Origin: Paratinospora sagittata
Lineage: Eukaryota; Streptophyta; Magnoliopsida; Ranunculales; Menispermaceae
NCBI GenBank assembly: GCA_035771175.1
Contig: CM069593.1
Coordinates: 39,402,741-39,466,740, forward strand
DNA: 64,000 nucleotides
Direction: 5' to 3'
Positions 1 to 10,658 of this stretch are shown piece by piece. Made by a program: the position numbers and the translations under genes. Position 1 is the stretch's first letter. Each line of letters starts with the position of its first letter. Under the pieces are notes generated by a model. The model did no database searches. It had not been told where the DNA came from and saw only the letters and a program-made list of their open reading frames with translations.

Positions 1-809
1 TTAGTGAGGAATAGTAGTGTACTAATTGTTAATAATAATGAGAGGGGAAGATGAATACAAAAAATAATGTGGATAGAGGTAATTACATGTGGAATGAAAA
101 TTCAACATAATTTTCAAATTTTCATCATATTTTATCAATTTTTCATTCATCAAATTATAAATCTAAATGTAATCAAATTATTACAAAAATTCCATCAAGT
201 TAGGCAAAATATTGAAATGATTTATACAATCAAAAAACCTTTTAGTATTTTCTCCTTTCAAACACAGAAATTTTTTTTTTTTGAAATCGTAACTTCAACC
301 TTTTTTAGAAGATAAGGAATAAAAGTATATGAGATTGAAGTAAAATTTCATATGTAATGGATAAAAACTAAAAAATCACTGAAGGAAGAAGCAAAATGAG
401 ATTTGCAAAACTTTAATGTAAAACAAAAATGATGAAACAAACAGTGTTAACATTATTGGACACAACCAAATTTCACTATGAAAGTACAAAAAATACACAA
501 TTGATGCAGTGCTACCTCTGTACTTGAACTCCTCCAAGGATTGAACTCTTACCTATCTATGACTTCTCCCAAAATGATGAAAAAACAGCAAAGGTTGATT
601 ACAGAAGAACTTTGAACTTCTAATAAATATATGTTGTAAACCCTAAACCCTTCCCATTAATAAACATATGTTGTCAAGTTTGAATCCTCTTAGCACTTTT
701 TCTATCAACCTTTTCTGCTTTTCTCAGTTTCAAACACTTCATTTGTGGGAATAATTTGAATTTTGTTTGAATTTGTCAATTGGCTAATTCTACCCGTATG
801 CTGCTGCAG
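1..809. other. AT-rich non-coding stretch at left edge
   Basis: No supported exon or repeat boundary is visible. The short open frames here are low-complexity and T/A-rich. If the exons starting near 810 belong to a complete gene, this stretch is its upstream intron, because a plausible splice acceptor (CAG at 807-809) closes it. Confidence 0.5.
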
Positions 810-1219
810 CCTTTACTTAATCTTTTTCATTCAGAACCCGGAAATGGTTTGTGGAAACGCAAGGCTGATGCTGCATTCCGCCATTGCAAGGTATGTCCAT
901 TAGTGAAACTTTATATTCAGAGGAAAAAAGAAAGAAAGAAAAGAACTCCTTTTCTTTTTCTCATTTCCTCATTCAAGAACCAACAAGCACCTTAATTTAT
1001 TTCTTGCTTCAAAAGATGTATGAAAGTTTATCTTGTGTTTCAACATTGTAGACTGTGAAAGCCTTTCTTGAGGAGACCTTGGATGCAATTCCAGACTCGG
1101 TATTGGACTCAATTCCTGAAGAAATGCCATCATCCTGTAGTGAAAATGCTTTTGCTGATCTAGACTGCTTGCTGCCCCCACCTTATAAGTCTAGAGAACA
1201 GGAGTTGCTATATGCATAG
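810..1219 (+). CDS. Two terminal exons of an unidentified plant gene (possibly tRNA-dihydrouridine synthase-like)
   Basis: Exon A (about 810-890) ends at a donor GT at 891. Exon B (1052-1219) follows an acceptor AG at 1050-1051 and ends with TAG at 1217-1219. Both are phase 0 and join without a stop, giving a tail of about 82 residues. It contains SEPGNGLWKRKADAAF and FLEETLDAIPDSVLDS and ends in an acidic, proline-containing segment. The composition is protein-like, unlike the surrounding AT-rich DNA. From memory the GLWKRKADAAF region resembles the C-terminal part of plant tRNA-dihydrouridine synthase (Dus1-like) proteins, but I cannot verify this. Upstream exons must lie outside the window, or this is a gene fragment. 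The exon A start is inferred from the acceptor only; a start at the ATG near 798 is less likely. Confidence 0.5.
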
Positions 1220-1559
1220 TACATATATGCAGGTTTGCAATTGTACATTACTGTAAATTGTAAGCTCACCTCCATTTCTTAATATATTTATTTTTTTTAA
1301 ATTAGAGTCAGATATTGCTTGCTAGAAAATGAATGCATATTTCTGCCTCCAATCAATCAAGATTGAATAGCTGGAACTTGAATAATTATCAGTCAACCAA
1401 GAAATTTGGTTTTAATTGGCATTTTTGGTGATTGACTTCTTTTCTTTCTTTTTTTCAAGCTAGATTTAGATTAGTATATCAGTGTGCTCATTGTGATTGA
1501 TCTAAGTGAACAATTTCCCTTGAACCATGGCATCATCTAATGGCATTCTTAGCATGTTA
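1220..1559. other. Downstream non-coding sequence
   Basis: This AT-rich sequence follows the stop codon of the fragment ending at 1219 and probably holds its 3' UTR (a T-rich run lies near 1290). No other feature is seen before the LTR that starts at 1560. Confidence 0.4.
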
Positions 1560-1994
1560 TGTTGGAATTTGATCATGTAGCTGGAGATCTTAGATTTTGA
1601 TAATGTTTATCATATTTGGATTATTATTATCTTGAGTTATCTAAGTTGGATAACCCCTTAATAATCACCTTAAGATAACTACTACTTGATAGTTATCCTA
1701 TCTCTACCACATCCCAAATTGGAGAGAATCAAGGAGATTTGATTTTCTTGACTGCCTATAAATTAAAGGGATGTGTGAACATGGTAGAAAATACAGAAAA
1801 TTGCAGAGAATTTTAATTGAGTAGAGAGTGGGGCTTTTGAATTGTAGAACACGTTGGGAACCCATCACATTGTGGTCCCAATCACCGTGACAACACTAAA
1901 CGCGTGGAGCACCCTCGAGATGATCTTGGTAATGTTTCCGCTTTGCTATTTAATTAATTTGATTTACATGATTTGTATGCGAATGTTTTCTACA
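1560..1994 (+). repeat. 5' LTR of copia element 1
   Basis: The 435-bp sequence starts TGTTGG and ends CTACA (TG...CA), and a primer-binding site follows at once. It is placed by its end dinucleotides and by the PBS, not by comparison with a second LTR, which I could not find. Confidence 0.65.
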
Positions 1995-2008
1995 TTGGTA
2001 TTAGAGCC
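1995..2008 (+). other. tRNA-Met-type primer-binding site
   Basis: TTGGTATTAGAGCC follows the LTR directly and differs by one base from the usual plant initiator-Met PBS (TGGTATCAGAGCC). It marks the start of minus-strand DNA synthesis in copia elements. Confidence 0.7.
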
Positions 2009-3215
2009 TTTATGGGTGTTCTCATGTTTATTAATGTCTCGGTGACAATTTTTTTCGGTGATATGTTTATTTTTTGTTCAAAAGGTATGTTCGACGATAT
2101 TTTTTGATAAAAAAAGGAGGCCGCCGGAATCCGGTAAACTTACCGGACAATGTACATACCTACGTGATCTATGAAGTGAGGTCTTCGAGACGGACCTATT
2201 TGCATGTCCATAGGTGTGTCATACTGAAAGCCAAAGCTTCACAAAACCAATCAGTTCAAACCACAAAAAAATGCTGATGGAATCCCGCGGGTACTCTGGC
2301 CGATGACCCCACCGGCGTGTTCGCCATTTGCCAGAGGTCAGGCCGGCCTTCCTTCATCACCCACCCGGCCTGGCCCAAACCCGGGTCTCTCAAACCCAGT
2401 TATTTTCTCAAAAAAAAAAAAAGAAAAAAAAAAAGAAAGGCCTAGTTCAGGCCTGGACCCAGACCAAGACCAGACCAGGCCCAACCGACCAAACTGGCCC
2501 AATCCACCTGAACCAGATTTATTAAATAAAAATATATTTTTTATTTATTTATTTTGGCCATTTAAATTTTGATGGTTTAAAATTAAGGCCTTCTGTTAAT
2601 TTTTTGGCAAAAGTCATGAACTAGACCTTGACATATTTTTGCTTGATCTTTCCATCTGTACGGTTACATTTATCAGATTCATGTTGTTATGTGCAAATCT
2701 GCAATATGTGTTGTGATGTAACACGAACCGTTGAATTTTGATTGTTAAATCCAAATCATTATATCATGTTTTTTCAAAAGCACATGAACTGTGACATATG
2801 GTTATTTACAAAGATCTTTATATCTGTACGGTTACATTCATGATATGACTTCAACATGATGATAAATCTGTAATTGTATGCATGATGTGATCTTAACCAT
2901 TGATTTTTTCATGATTAAAATGATGGAATTGCAACATGAATTAAACATTGTTGTGAATAATAAACTTATCTAGTTTTTCATTCTCTTTCCATTTGTACGG
3001 ATGATTATCTTGATATTATTGTTTAATGTTGAGCTTTAGTTGTGGGATATTATTGAATGACATGTTTTGCGTAAATTGTTTAAATAATGGTTATTTGATT
3101 TAGAGAAATAGGTGATGATTTTAAACAAAAGTTACCTTTCGAACCTATTCTCTAAAATTATTTATCATTGACTTAACTAGAGTTTTGGGGCAAAGATAGT
3201 CTACATTTTAGAGCT
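2009..3215 (+). other. Leader of copia element 1
   Basis: About 1.2 kb of non-coding leader lies between the PBS and gag. It includes a GC-rich proline-codon stretch with an A-rich run (2300-2520) and three loosely related copies of a TCTGTACGGTTACATT-like segment near 2650, 2825 and 2990. No conserved frame is seen. Confidence 0.5.
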
Positions 3216-4052
3216 ATGGCCACTGCTTCCAAGAGTATTATTGCTGACTTGCATAAGGGAGAAAAGTTGCACGAGGGCAACTTCGACATTTGGCATCGAA
3301 GAGTCCAGTTCATACTAGAGTCCAGTTGAACGGGGACCCTTAACCCATACCATGTCTAAACCTGAACGTTGGAACACTGCTCAACATAGGCGAAATATGG
3401 AAGCATTTCAACAGTGGAAACACAAGAATAACCTGGCACGCATCACTCTAGTAAGTAGTATGACATATTCCTTGATGTGTCAATTTGAGTTGTATGAGAC
3501 TGCCCAAGAGATGTGGACTGCCCTTAAAGAGAAGTTCGGGATGGCCTCTGCAACTTAGTTGCGGCAACTAACTATTAAGTTTGGCACGTATGTAAAACGA
3601 CAACATCTATGTGAAATGTCAAACATGATTCATGAATTGAACAGTGTTGGGCATGTTCTCACGAATGAACAGTCGATCCATGCAGTCGTCTGCTCTCTTT
3701 AACAGAACTGGGAGCATATGAAGATCACTTTGATCCATAATGATGGTATCAAAACGTTTGAAGATATTGATCGACATATTGAGTTAGAGGCTGAGCGCTT
3801 GGAAGCTATCAGACCCTCTACTCAGGCTCTGGTTGTTGAATTAACTGATTCAAAGAAAAGAAAGAACCACTAGTTCAAGAAAAATACCAAAAAGGACAAG
3901 CAAGGTCCCATGAATGGAAAGGTTACGAAACGGAATAATAATCGTCATAAAAGGGGCAGACTGGTGGTAAGAAGGACAAAAATGATATAAAATGCTTCAA
4001 CTGTGGTAACCTTGGTCATTTTGCACGTGAGTGCACTGAACCACGAATAGAA
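3216..4052 (+). pseudogene. gag: copia 1 gag, forward copy (broken)
   Basis: The frame opens MATASKSIIADLHKGEKL at 3216 and runs into TGA after about 37 codons. It continues in another frame from about 3352 (NTAQHRRNMEAFQQW), then after a stop near 3558 (the LRQLTIKFG segment). Further stops occur near 3700 and 3870. The CCHC knuckle CFNCGNLGHFARECTE lies near 4002-4050. The domain matches the copia gag (UBN2-type) capsid region. At least three nonsense changes and two frameshifts make it non-functional. Confidence 0.85.
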
Positions 4053-4978
4053 AAAGGTAATTTATTCTACTTTTTCTCAATGTTTTGTTTCCAGTAATTG
4101 TTTGCTTGTTGAATCTCATCCTATGTGGATAATTGACTCAGGAGCAACAGACCATGTACGAAAGACCGTGGAGCTTTCGTAGAGTATTATCGAGCTCTCG
4201 GTTCAGTGCACTCACGTGCAAAATGACCAAGGTTACCACAGTTGAAGCATTTTATATCTTTTTTGTCCTTCTTACCACCATGTCTGCCCCTTTTATGACG
4301 GTTATTATTCGGTTTCGTAAACTTTTCATTCGTGAGACCTTGCTTGCCCTTTCTGGTATTTTTTCGAAACTGTTGGTTCTTTCTTTTCTTTGATTCAGTA
4401 ACCAGAGCCTGAGTAGAGGGTTTCACAGCTTCCAAGCGTTCATCCTCTAACTCAACATGTCGAGCAATATCTTCAAACGTTTTGATACCATCATTATGGA
4501 TCAAAGTGATTTTCATTTGCTCCCAGTTCTGTGGAAGAGAGCGGACGACTACATGGATATGTTGTTCATTCGTGAGAACATGCCCAACAATGTTCAGTTC
4601 ACGAATCATGTTTGACATTTCACATAGATGTTGTTTCATCGTATGATGTTGTTGTTTTACATACGCGTCAAACTTAATAGTTAGTTGTCGCAGCTTAGTT
4701 GCAGAAGTCATCCTGAACTTCTCTTTAAGGTAGTCCACATCTCTTAGGCAGTCTCATACTGCTCAAATTGGCATATCAAGGCATCTGTCGTACTACTTAG
4801 TAGAGTGATGCGTGTCAGGCTGTTCATGCGTTTCCACTGTTGAAATGCTTCCATATTTCGCTTATGTTGAGCAGTGTTCCCACGTTCAGGTTTAGACATC
4901 GTATGGGGGTTAAGGCTTCAAGAGCCTCTTGCTCATCTAGTATGAACTGGACTCTTCGATGCCAAATGTCGAAGTTGT
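3283..4978. repeat. Large inverted repeat made of two gag copies
   Basis: The left arm (about 3283-4052) and right arm (about 4187-4978) are reverse complements over about 0.75 kb, by side-by-side reading. Both contain the same order: NFDIWHRRVQF-coding sequence, the NTAQH..NMEAFQQW segment, the LRQLTIKF segment and the CCHC knuckle. The spacer (about 4053-4186) holds a protease start. The arms are similar but not identical, and the right arm keeps residues lost from the left. A transcript across the unit would fold into a long hairpin. Confidence 0.9.
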
Positions 4979-6417
4979 CCTTCTAGATTTAGGTTTCAAT
5001 TTAAATTTCAATGCTACTAGTGTAATGTTATATTTAGGAACTCAATTTTATGGATATGGTCGTTTTTCTGATGGTTTTATTGTTCTTGATACTGATCACA
5101 TTAATTCAATAAATGGTAGTAGTTTCTCTCTTGTTACATCTTCTTCAAATAATGTTTTGTATGTTAATGGCATGCTAGATCAGGACATAGTGGGCACGAT
5201 AGAATGAATAAACTTACAAGAGAAGGCCTTTTAGGCTTTCTGTCAAACATAGACTTGCCCATATGTACCCATTGTTTGGTTGGTAAAGCTACTAAAAACC
5301 ATTTGGTCAAGCTTTCAGAGCCAAACAACCTTTGCATCTGATTCATTCTGATATTTGTGGACCCATGAGTGTACGGGCACCACATGATGCTTTATATTTC
5401 ATCACTTTTATTGATGATTTTTCACGCTTTAGATACACTTACTTGATATCCCATAAATCTGAAGCATTGGACTGCTTCAAGAAATATGTATCGCTAGTAG
5501 AAAACCAACTTGATCGACATATTAAAGCGTTACGAACTGATCGAGGTCAGGAATATCTTTCTGATCAATTCAAAGAATTCTGTGATGAAAAAAGGATAGC
5601 TAGACAGCTAACAATCCCAGACACCCCGCAACAAAATGGTGTTATTCAAAGGAACAGAACTTTGTTAGACATGGTTCGATCAATGATTTCTCAAGCGAAT
5701 CTTCCAATTTCTTATTGGGGAGATGCTTTGAAGACTACGGTGTACATTCTTAACCGTGTTCCTTCTAAATCAGTACCCTCAACTCCTTATGAGCTCTGGA
5801 AGGGTAGAAAACTTTATTTGAGCAATTTGAAATCCTCGATATCAGTAGCGTATGTACACTCACCATCCCAACGATATGAAAAATTGGGACCACGAGGCAA
5901 GCAATCCATATTTATCAGATACTTTGAACACACAAAAGGGTTTGTGTTCATAGGTGAAAACAAAGATCAAGTTTTCACAAAGTTCAAATCTAGAGATGCC
6001 ATTTTTGTAGAGAACGACTTTCCTAGCAAACGTGAAGCAACAGAGGATCTTCCCTTGTGCGAATTAGATCCAGAAAATAATGATCCTAATGCGCCAATGG
6101 AGGCGATCAATGATGATGCTCATGATGAGCTTCATCCGAGTGAGAGTGCTAGATCACCCTCTATTGTTTCTGAGGACCAGTTGCGAATGAGTACTCATAA
6201 AAGCATACCACGCCGTCGTTTTGAGATCGAGGGCGAAGTTTTTATGGTAGCTCCACATGATGAAATTGAGCCAAGAACAATCCAAGAAGCTCTTTCATCT
6301 GATGCTAGTGATCAGTGGATGAAAGCCATGACAGAAGAAATTGAGTCAATGCGGATTAATCATGTCTGGGACTTGGTTGATCTTCCATCTGGGCGAAAAA
6401 CAGTAGGGAACAAATGA
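4110..6417 (+). pseudogene. pol: copia 1 protease start, GAG-pre-integrase and integrase
   Basis: A protease active-site motif (DSGATDHV, about 4135-4158) is cut off by the inverted gag copy. Coding similarity resumes near 4990 (FNATSVMLYLG, FSDGFIVLDTDH). The zinc-binding GAG-pre-integrase part (THCLVGKAT) follows, then a 361-aa open stretch from 5332 with integrase motifs HSDICGPM and [14 protein letters not shown]. The third catalytic motif reads [12 protein letters not shown], where the family has a glutamate just after NGVA, so the DDE glutamate appears lost. The frame ends with TGA at 6415-6417. Confidence 0.85.
4187..4738 (-). pseudogene. gag: copia gag, inverted second copy (open 183-aa frame)
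   Basis: The minus-strand frame runs 183 aa without a stop and carries the copia gag region (LRQLTIKFDAYVKQQ, HNDGIKTFEDIARHVELE) and an intact knuckle CFNCGNLGHFARECTE at its C-terminus. Homology continues upstream (to about 4978) but is broken there by a stop, so the N-terminal third is not in one frame. It opposes the rest of the element, so it cannot serve as its gag. It is better preserved than the forward copy, which suggests it came from a different or less decayed family member. Confidence 0.8.
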
Positions 6418-7870
6418 GTTTTCAAAATCAAACGCAAAGCAGATGGATCCAATGAGAGGTATAAGGCACGATTAGTCGCTAAGGGTTATACCTAGCAAAA
6501 AGGAATAAATTATGAAAAAACATTCTCACCAGTTGTGAAATTTGTATCTATTCGACTTCTTTTAGCTATCGTTGCATATTTGGACTTCGAATTACATCAA
6601 ATGGATGTAAAAACAACATTTTTGAACAGTGAACTAGATGAAGAAATTTATATGCAACAACCTACGGGGTTTGTAGCTAAAGACCAAGAGCGCAAGGTTT
6701 GCAAACTCAAACGATTAATATATGGTCTTAAGCAATCATCCAGACAATAGTATTTGAGATTTCATCAGGCTGCGTCATCCTATGGATTCACAATGATTGA
6801 TGAAGACCATTGTGTCTATGCGTCATCCTATGGATTCACAATGATTGATGAAGACCATTGTGTCTATATTAAACGTTCAGGAACACATTTTGTCTTCTTG
6901 TCCTTATATGTGGATGATATTCCCCTTGCTGGGAATGATATGACATTCATAATCATGATTAAAGATTGGTTGTCTTCTACATTTGATATGAAAGACATGG
7001 GCGAGGCAAACTTCATACTGGGTGTGAGAATTCATAGAAATCGCTCAAAAAGAATCTTGGCACTATCTCAAGAACAATATGTTAAAACAATCCTTGAACG
7101 ATTCAACATGCAAAATTGCAAACCAATAGATACACCAATCACAAAAGGAATACCCCTTAATCATGATATTTGTCATAAAACTCTTTCTGACAAACAAAAA
7201 AATGCCAAAAGTTCTTTACGTCAGTACTTTTGGAAGTTTGATGTACACAATGATGTGTACTCGACTAGATATTTGTTATTTAGTCAGTCTAGTTAGTCGT
7301 TATCAAGCAAATCTTGGAGAAGCACATTGGAAGCCAGTGAAGATAATTCTGAGATATTTGAAAGGCACGATGGACTTGTGCTTATGTTATCATGGTAACG
7401 ACATGCGTTTATTGGGCTACTCCGATGCTGATTGGGACGGTGACCCAAATGAACGCAAATCTACCTTATGATATGCTTTCTTGTTGAACAATGGTGCAAT
7501 ATCATGGAGTAGCAAGAAGCATACGTGCATTGCTCTATCTACCATGGAAGCTGAGTTTGTAGCTTGCTCTGCAGTTGTACAAGAGGCTATTTGGCTTCGA
7601 CTGTTTTTGCAACATTTACAGGTAGTTCATGGCGCATCAAAACCGATTACTATCTATAGTGATAGCCAAGCTGTGATTGCCTACACTAGAGATCCCAAAT
7701 ACCATGGCAAGATCAAGCATATAGACATTAAGTATAATTTTGTTCGAGACATACTAGCACAAGGAGAAGTTTGTATACAACATAATTTTACACATAGGAT
7801 GATGGCTAATCCATTGAATAAGCCAATCGCTAGAGATGTTTTCTTTACACATGTTAAAGAAAACATGTAG
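6418..7870 (+). pseudogene. pol: copia 1 reverse transcriptase and RNase H
   Basis: Similarity continues in frame past the TGA (KARLVAKGYT, then TAG; FELHQMDVKTTFLNSEL; LIYGLKQSSRQ, then TAG). The RT catalytic motif YVDD is intact (LYVDDIPLAGN, near 6905). A frameshift lies near 7190. RNase H follows (YSDADWDGD near 7420; STMEAEFVACS near 7540; a conserved HIDIKYNFVRD near 7720) and ends with TAG at 7868-7870. One in-frame 48-bp duplication lies between RT motifs. Confidence 0.85.
6772..6867 (+). repeat. Exact 48-bp tandem duplication in RT
   Basis: The 48-bp unit at 6772-6819 is repeated at 6820-6867 with no difference that I can see. It adds 16 in-frame residues (ASSYGFTMIDEDHCVY twice) just before the YVDD motif. 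The identity implies a recent event. Confidence 0.95.
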
Positions 7871-8698
7871 GTGTTCATGAAGATTCTCTTGAATCTTAAG
7901 GTTTTGGAAAAACTAGTAGGGGGTGAGCTTAAGGGTACAAACATTGATAGCCATTAGAAAATTTATCATGGAAAATAACAAGGACCATGTGCATGTCTCT
8001 AATAACCGTGTCCCTGCTAACCCCTTTGCGGGGGCGAGACTATTCCAAAGTCGGAAACTGCAGAGGTTGTTGGACGTTCTTCCCCAAAGTGGGCGGATAC
8101 TGACCCTCTAATTTTATCTTTGGAAACTTTGCATTTTGTATACTTTAACTCAATTAAGGCTTTTCTTAACTACATGGGGTTGATTACATATATTTATTTC
8201 CTCCACTTTGCTCTATCAGAGACTAAATTCACATTCAAACATGTAATTTAAAAAAAAAAATTAAAAAAAAAATTAGAATTCAATCTTATTTTTAAGTTGG
8301 TTTGTAGTTTTTAAAAATATGTTTGGTATTATATTTCAAAATTTGTTTTTAAGATGTGAAAACAATAAAAACTTGTTTAGTAAGTTTCATTTCTTAAGTG
8401 GAAAAGGTCCCTCAAAACAAAATTAGAAAGTTGAAAGAGGGGATTGAAAAACACAGAAAACAACTTATTCGTTTCTTCTAAAAAGGGGTTGTTTTATTAG
8501 TTTTGATTCTTATCAAGCTAGATTTTTTCACTTTTTTGTACCTTTAGTTGTTGTAACAACAGAAAACAAGGTTTAAATTTAATACCACATAAGTTTGTCA
8601 TCATATATGTTAAAACATATTCATTTTTTTGCCAACTCTAAAACATGTATCATTACCAACTCAACTAATATAATAAGAGTAAAATGCAATATAGCATT
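7871..8698. other. Unassigned sequence after copia 1
   Basis: The first 240 bp probably still belong to the element: a GTAGGGGGTGAGC purine run near 7914 could be an old polypurine tract. No LTR matching 1560-1994 follows. From 8120 the sequence is AT-rich with no supported feature. Confidence 0.4.
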
Positions 8699-9220
8699 TA
8701 GGGGTGAAAGAAACCCGACCATTTGGGTTGGGGTCGGGTTGGGTTTGAGAAAATAAACGGGTCGGTCGGGTCATTTAATGATGACCCAACCAAATCGGGT
8801 CGGGTTAGGAGTTCTAGCAAAAAAAGTCACCCTCTTCACCCACCCTCTCTTTATCTCTCCTCTCTTTTCCCTCTCTCTCTCCAATGCCCCTCTTCACGAT
8901 CTCTCTCTCCCTTCTCTTCTTTTTTCTCTCCTCTACTTTTTTTTTCTCTCTCCTCTTCTTCTCCCTCTTTCTCAGTTTCTCTGCAATCGCCCCTCTTTCT
9001 TAGTTTTCGATAATCTCGCTTTTTTTCTTCTTTTTGCGCCATTGTGCAAAAAAATATAGTGGGCCCAACCCAACCCGACCTCACATCGGTCGGGTTGGCC
9101 CCCAAAAAAGGGGAGGTCAGGTGGCATCAGGTCCATTCTGATGTCACCCCACCCGACCTCATTGGGTCGGGTGGGGTTAGGGATCGAAACCCGACCCGAT
9201 GTGACCAAATTTCACTCCTA
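8699..9220. mobile_element. hAT-type MITE A
   Basis: Termini are TAGGGGTGAAA and TTTCACTCCTA, an 11-bp inverted pair with one mismatch. The flanks are an exact 8-bp direct repeat ATAGCATT (8691-8698 and 9221-9228), the hAT target-duplication size. Subterminal regions at both ends are rich in GGGTCGGGT/ACCCGACCC motifs. The middle is a long pyrimidine run (about 8825-9030). There is no transposase, so the element is non-autonomous. Confidence 0.85.
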
Positions 9221-9363
9221 ATAGCATTTATAACTCTTTTTTATATGTTATTAAGTGTATTATATTAGTTTTATACAAAATATTTATTGCTCAATTAATT
9301 ATTAAGAATGGGTGTTTAAGAATGTTATAATGTTTTTAACCAATATTTTTGTTATTTTAAGTA

Positions 9364-9831
9364 GAGAAATGTCATAGGGATTGAAAATTACACACCAATT
9401 GTTACAAATATGATGTGAAAGTCCTATGCATCATATTTGTAGTTGTGTTAAAGAGAGTGTATTTAAGGGCTCGTTTGGAACGCGAGATTTGATGAGATAA
9501 AACTTTTTTTAGTCTCAAGCTCATGTTTGACCGCCGACCAGGATGGGATAAAAAATAATCTCATGCTCATCTCTATCTCATTGTAATGGGATAAAATAGT
9601 GATGACCAAAAGAGAAGGATTATTTTTATCCCATTGTAACGGGTTTTGCATTTATTTATTTTTAATATTTTAATCATATCTTATCTTATGTAATCCAATT
9701 CAATCTCATGAAAATAATCATATCTTATCTCGCGTACCAAACGAGCCCTTAGTATATTAAAGTTATAAATCTTATGTGTCTGGTGATTTGTAGCAATTGG
9801 TGTGTTATTTTTAATTCCTCTAGCATTACTC
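9364..9831. mobile_element. Mutator-like MITE (host of a nested MITE)
   Basis: The ends form an inverted repeat of about 46 bp (start GAGAAATGTCATAGGGATTG; the other end mirrors it through CACACCAATTGCTACAAAT). The flanking 9-mers TTTTAAGTA (9355-9363) and TTTTAATTA (9832-9840) match at 8 of 9, the target-duplication size of Mutator-like elements. It has no coding capacity. A second MITE sits inside at 9467-9748. Confidence 0.75.
9467..9748. mobile_element. Tourist-like (PIF/Harbinger) MITE nested in the Mutator-like MITE
   Basis: Termini GGGCTCGTTTGG and CCAAACGAGCCC are perfectly inverted, and similarity extends inward (ACGCGAGAT). The left flank reads TTAA and the right TTAG, consistent with a TTA-type 3-bp target site. 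The 282-bp non-coding unit and the terminal motif fit Tourist-like MITEs. Its position inside the 9364-9831 element shows it inserted later. Confidence 0.75.
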
Positions 9832-9888
9832 TTTTAATTATTTGACTTTTCATTTTCTTCTAACCACCCGCATTTACACCATATGTAT

Positions 9889-10650
9889 TAGGGGTGTACA
9901 TGGGTTGGGTTGGGTCGGGTCGGGTCGGGTCGGTTTGGGGCCAAAATCTAACCCAACCCAAATAGTTCGGGTTCGATTTGGGTTGGGTCGGTAGATCGGG
10001 TTGGACTTATGCATAATTTTAGTAACTTTGAATAATAATTCACTAAATAATTGCTACAAAGTAAATTGTGGCGACTCTTTTCTTTTACCCAATATTTACA
10101 ATACACTATTACAATAGTTTAGATTGGTGATTATGAAATTCATGCTTATGATAGTGATCTAATTCTCTTGTTGGTTTACATCTTTTAGACTTAATATGAA
10201 CATAATTTGTCACAAGGGCTTATTTTTACATTGCTAAAAAGTGTTAATAGTTAAACATGAAAATTCTTATTGAACGGTTGGAAAAATACACATAAGAACC
10301 AATAAGGTAGAATAAGTAAAAGATAAGCACACGGTCAAGCCAAAAAGGACACAAAAAAGAAAGAAACAAATCAATTTTAAGTGATTATGGTTGTTAAGCT
10401 TTGTATTAATAAGCTCCTTTTTTTTTTAAATGATTAAAGCTCTAAATCATGAATGTGTAACTGTAAAATTTGTGACTTTGGGACTAATATTAGGGTTCGG
10501 TTCGGGTTAGGTTATTCGATTTTTTATAGGTTGAATTCATGACCCAATTTAAACCGATCGGGTTGGATATTTTAAAACTCAACTCAACCCAAACTACATA
10601 TCTAACCCAACCCAAAAAGTTCGGATTGGTCGGGTTGATGAACACCCTTA
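9889..10650. mobile_element. hAT-type MITE B
   Basis: Termini are TAGGGGTGTACATGGGTT and an inverted AACACCCTTA end. The flanks are an exact 8-bp repeat ATATGTAT (9881-9888 and 10651-10658). Like MITE A it has GGGTTGGGTCGGGT clusters just inside both ends, so the two probably belong to one family. No open frame of interest is present. Confidence 0.85.
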
Positions 10651-10658
10651 ATATGTAT

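Larger units (their letters stand above)
1560..7870 (+). mobile_element. Degenerate Ty1-copia retrotransposon 1 (no 3' LTR found)
   Basis: The order is 5' LTR, primer-binding site, long leader, gag with a CCHC knuckle, protease start, GAG-pre-integrase, integrase, reverse transcriptase, RNase H. Integrase before RT is the Ty1-copia order. The reading frames carry several stops and frameshifts, and an inverted second gag copy replaces most of the protease. RNase H similarity ends near 7870. I find no copy of the 5' LTR downstream, so the 3' end is deleted or lies in the unassigned stretch before 8699. The element is non-autonomous. Confidence 0.85.

Noticed and set aside
8851..9105. Glu/Arg-rich minus-strand frame
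   Set aside because: It is the reverse of a CT-rich run inside hAT MITE A and has no start context or domain.
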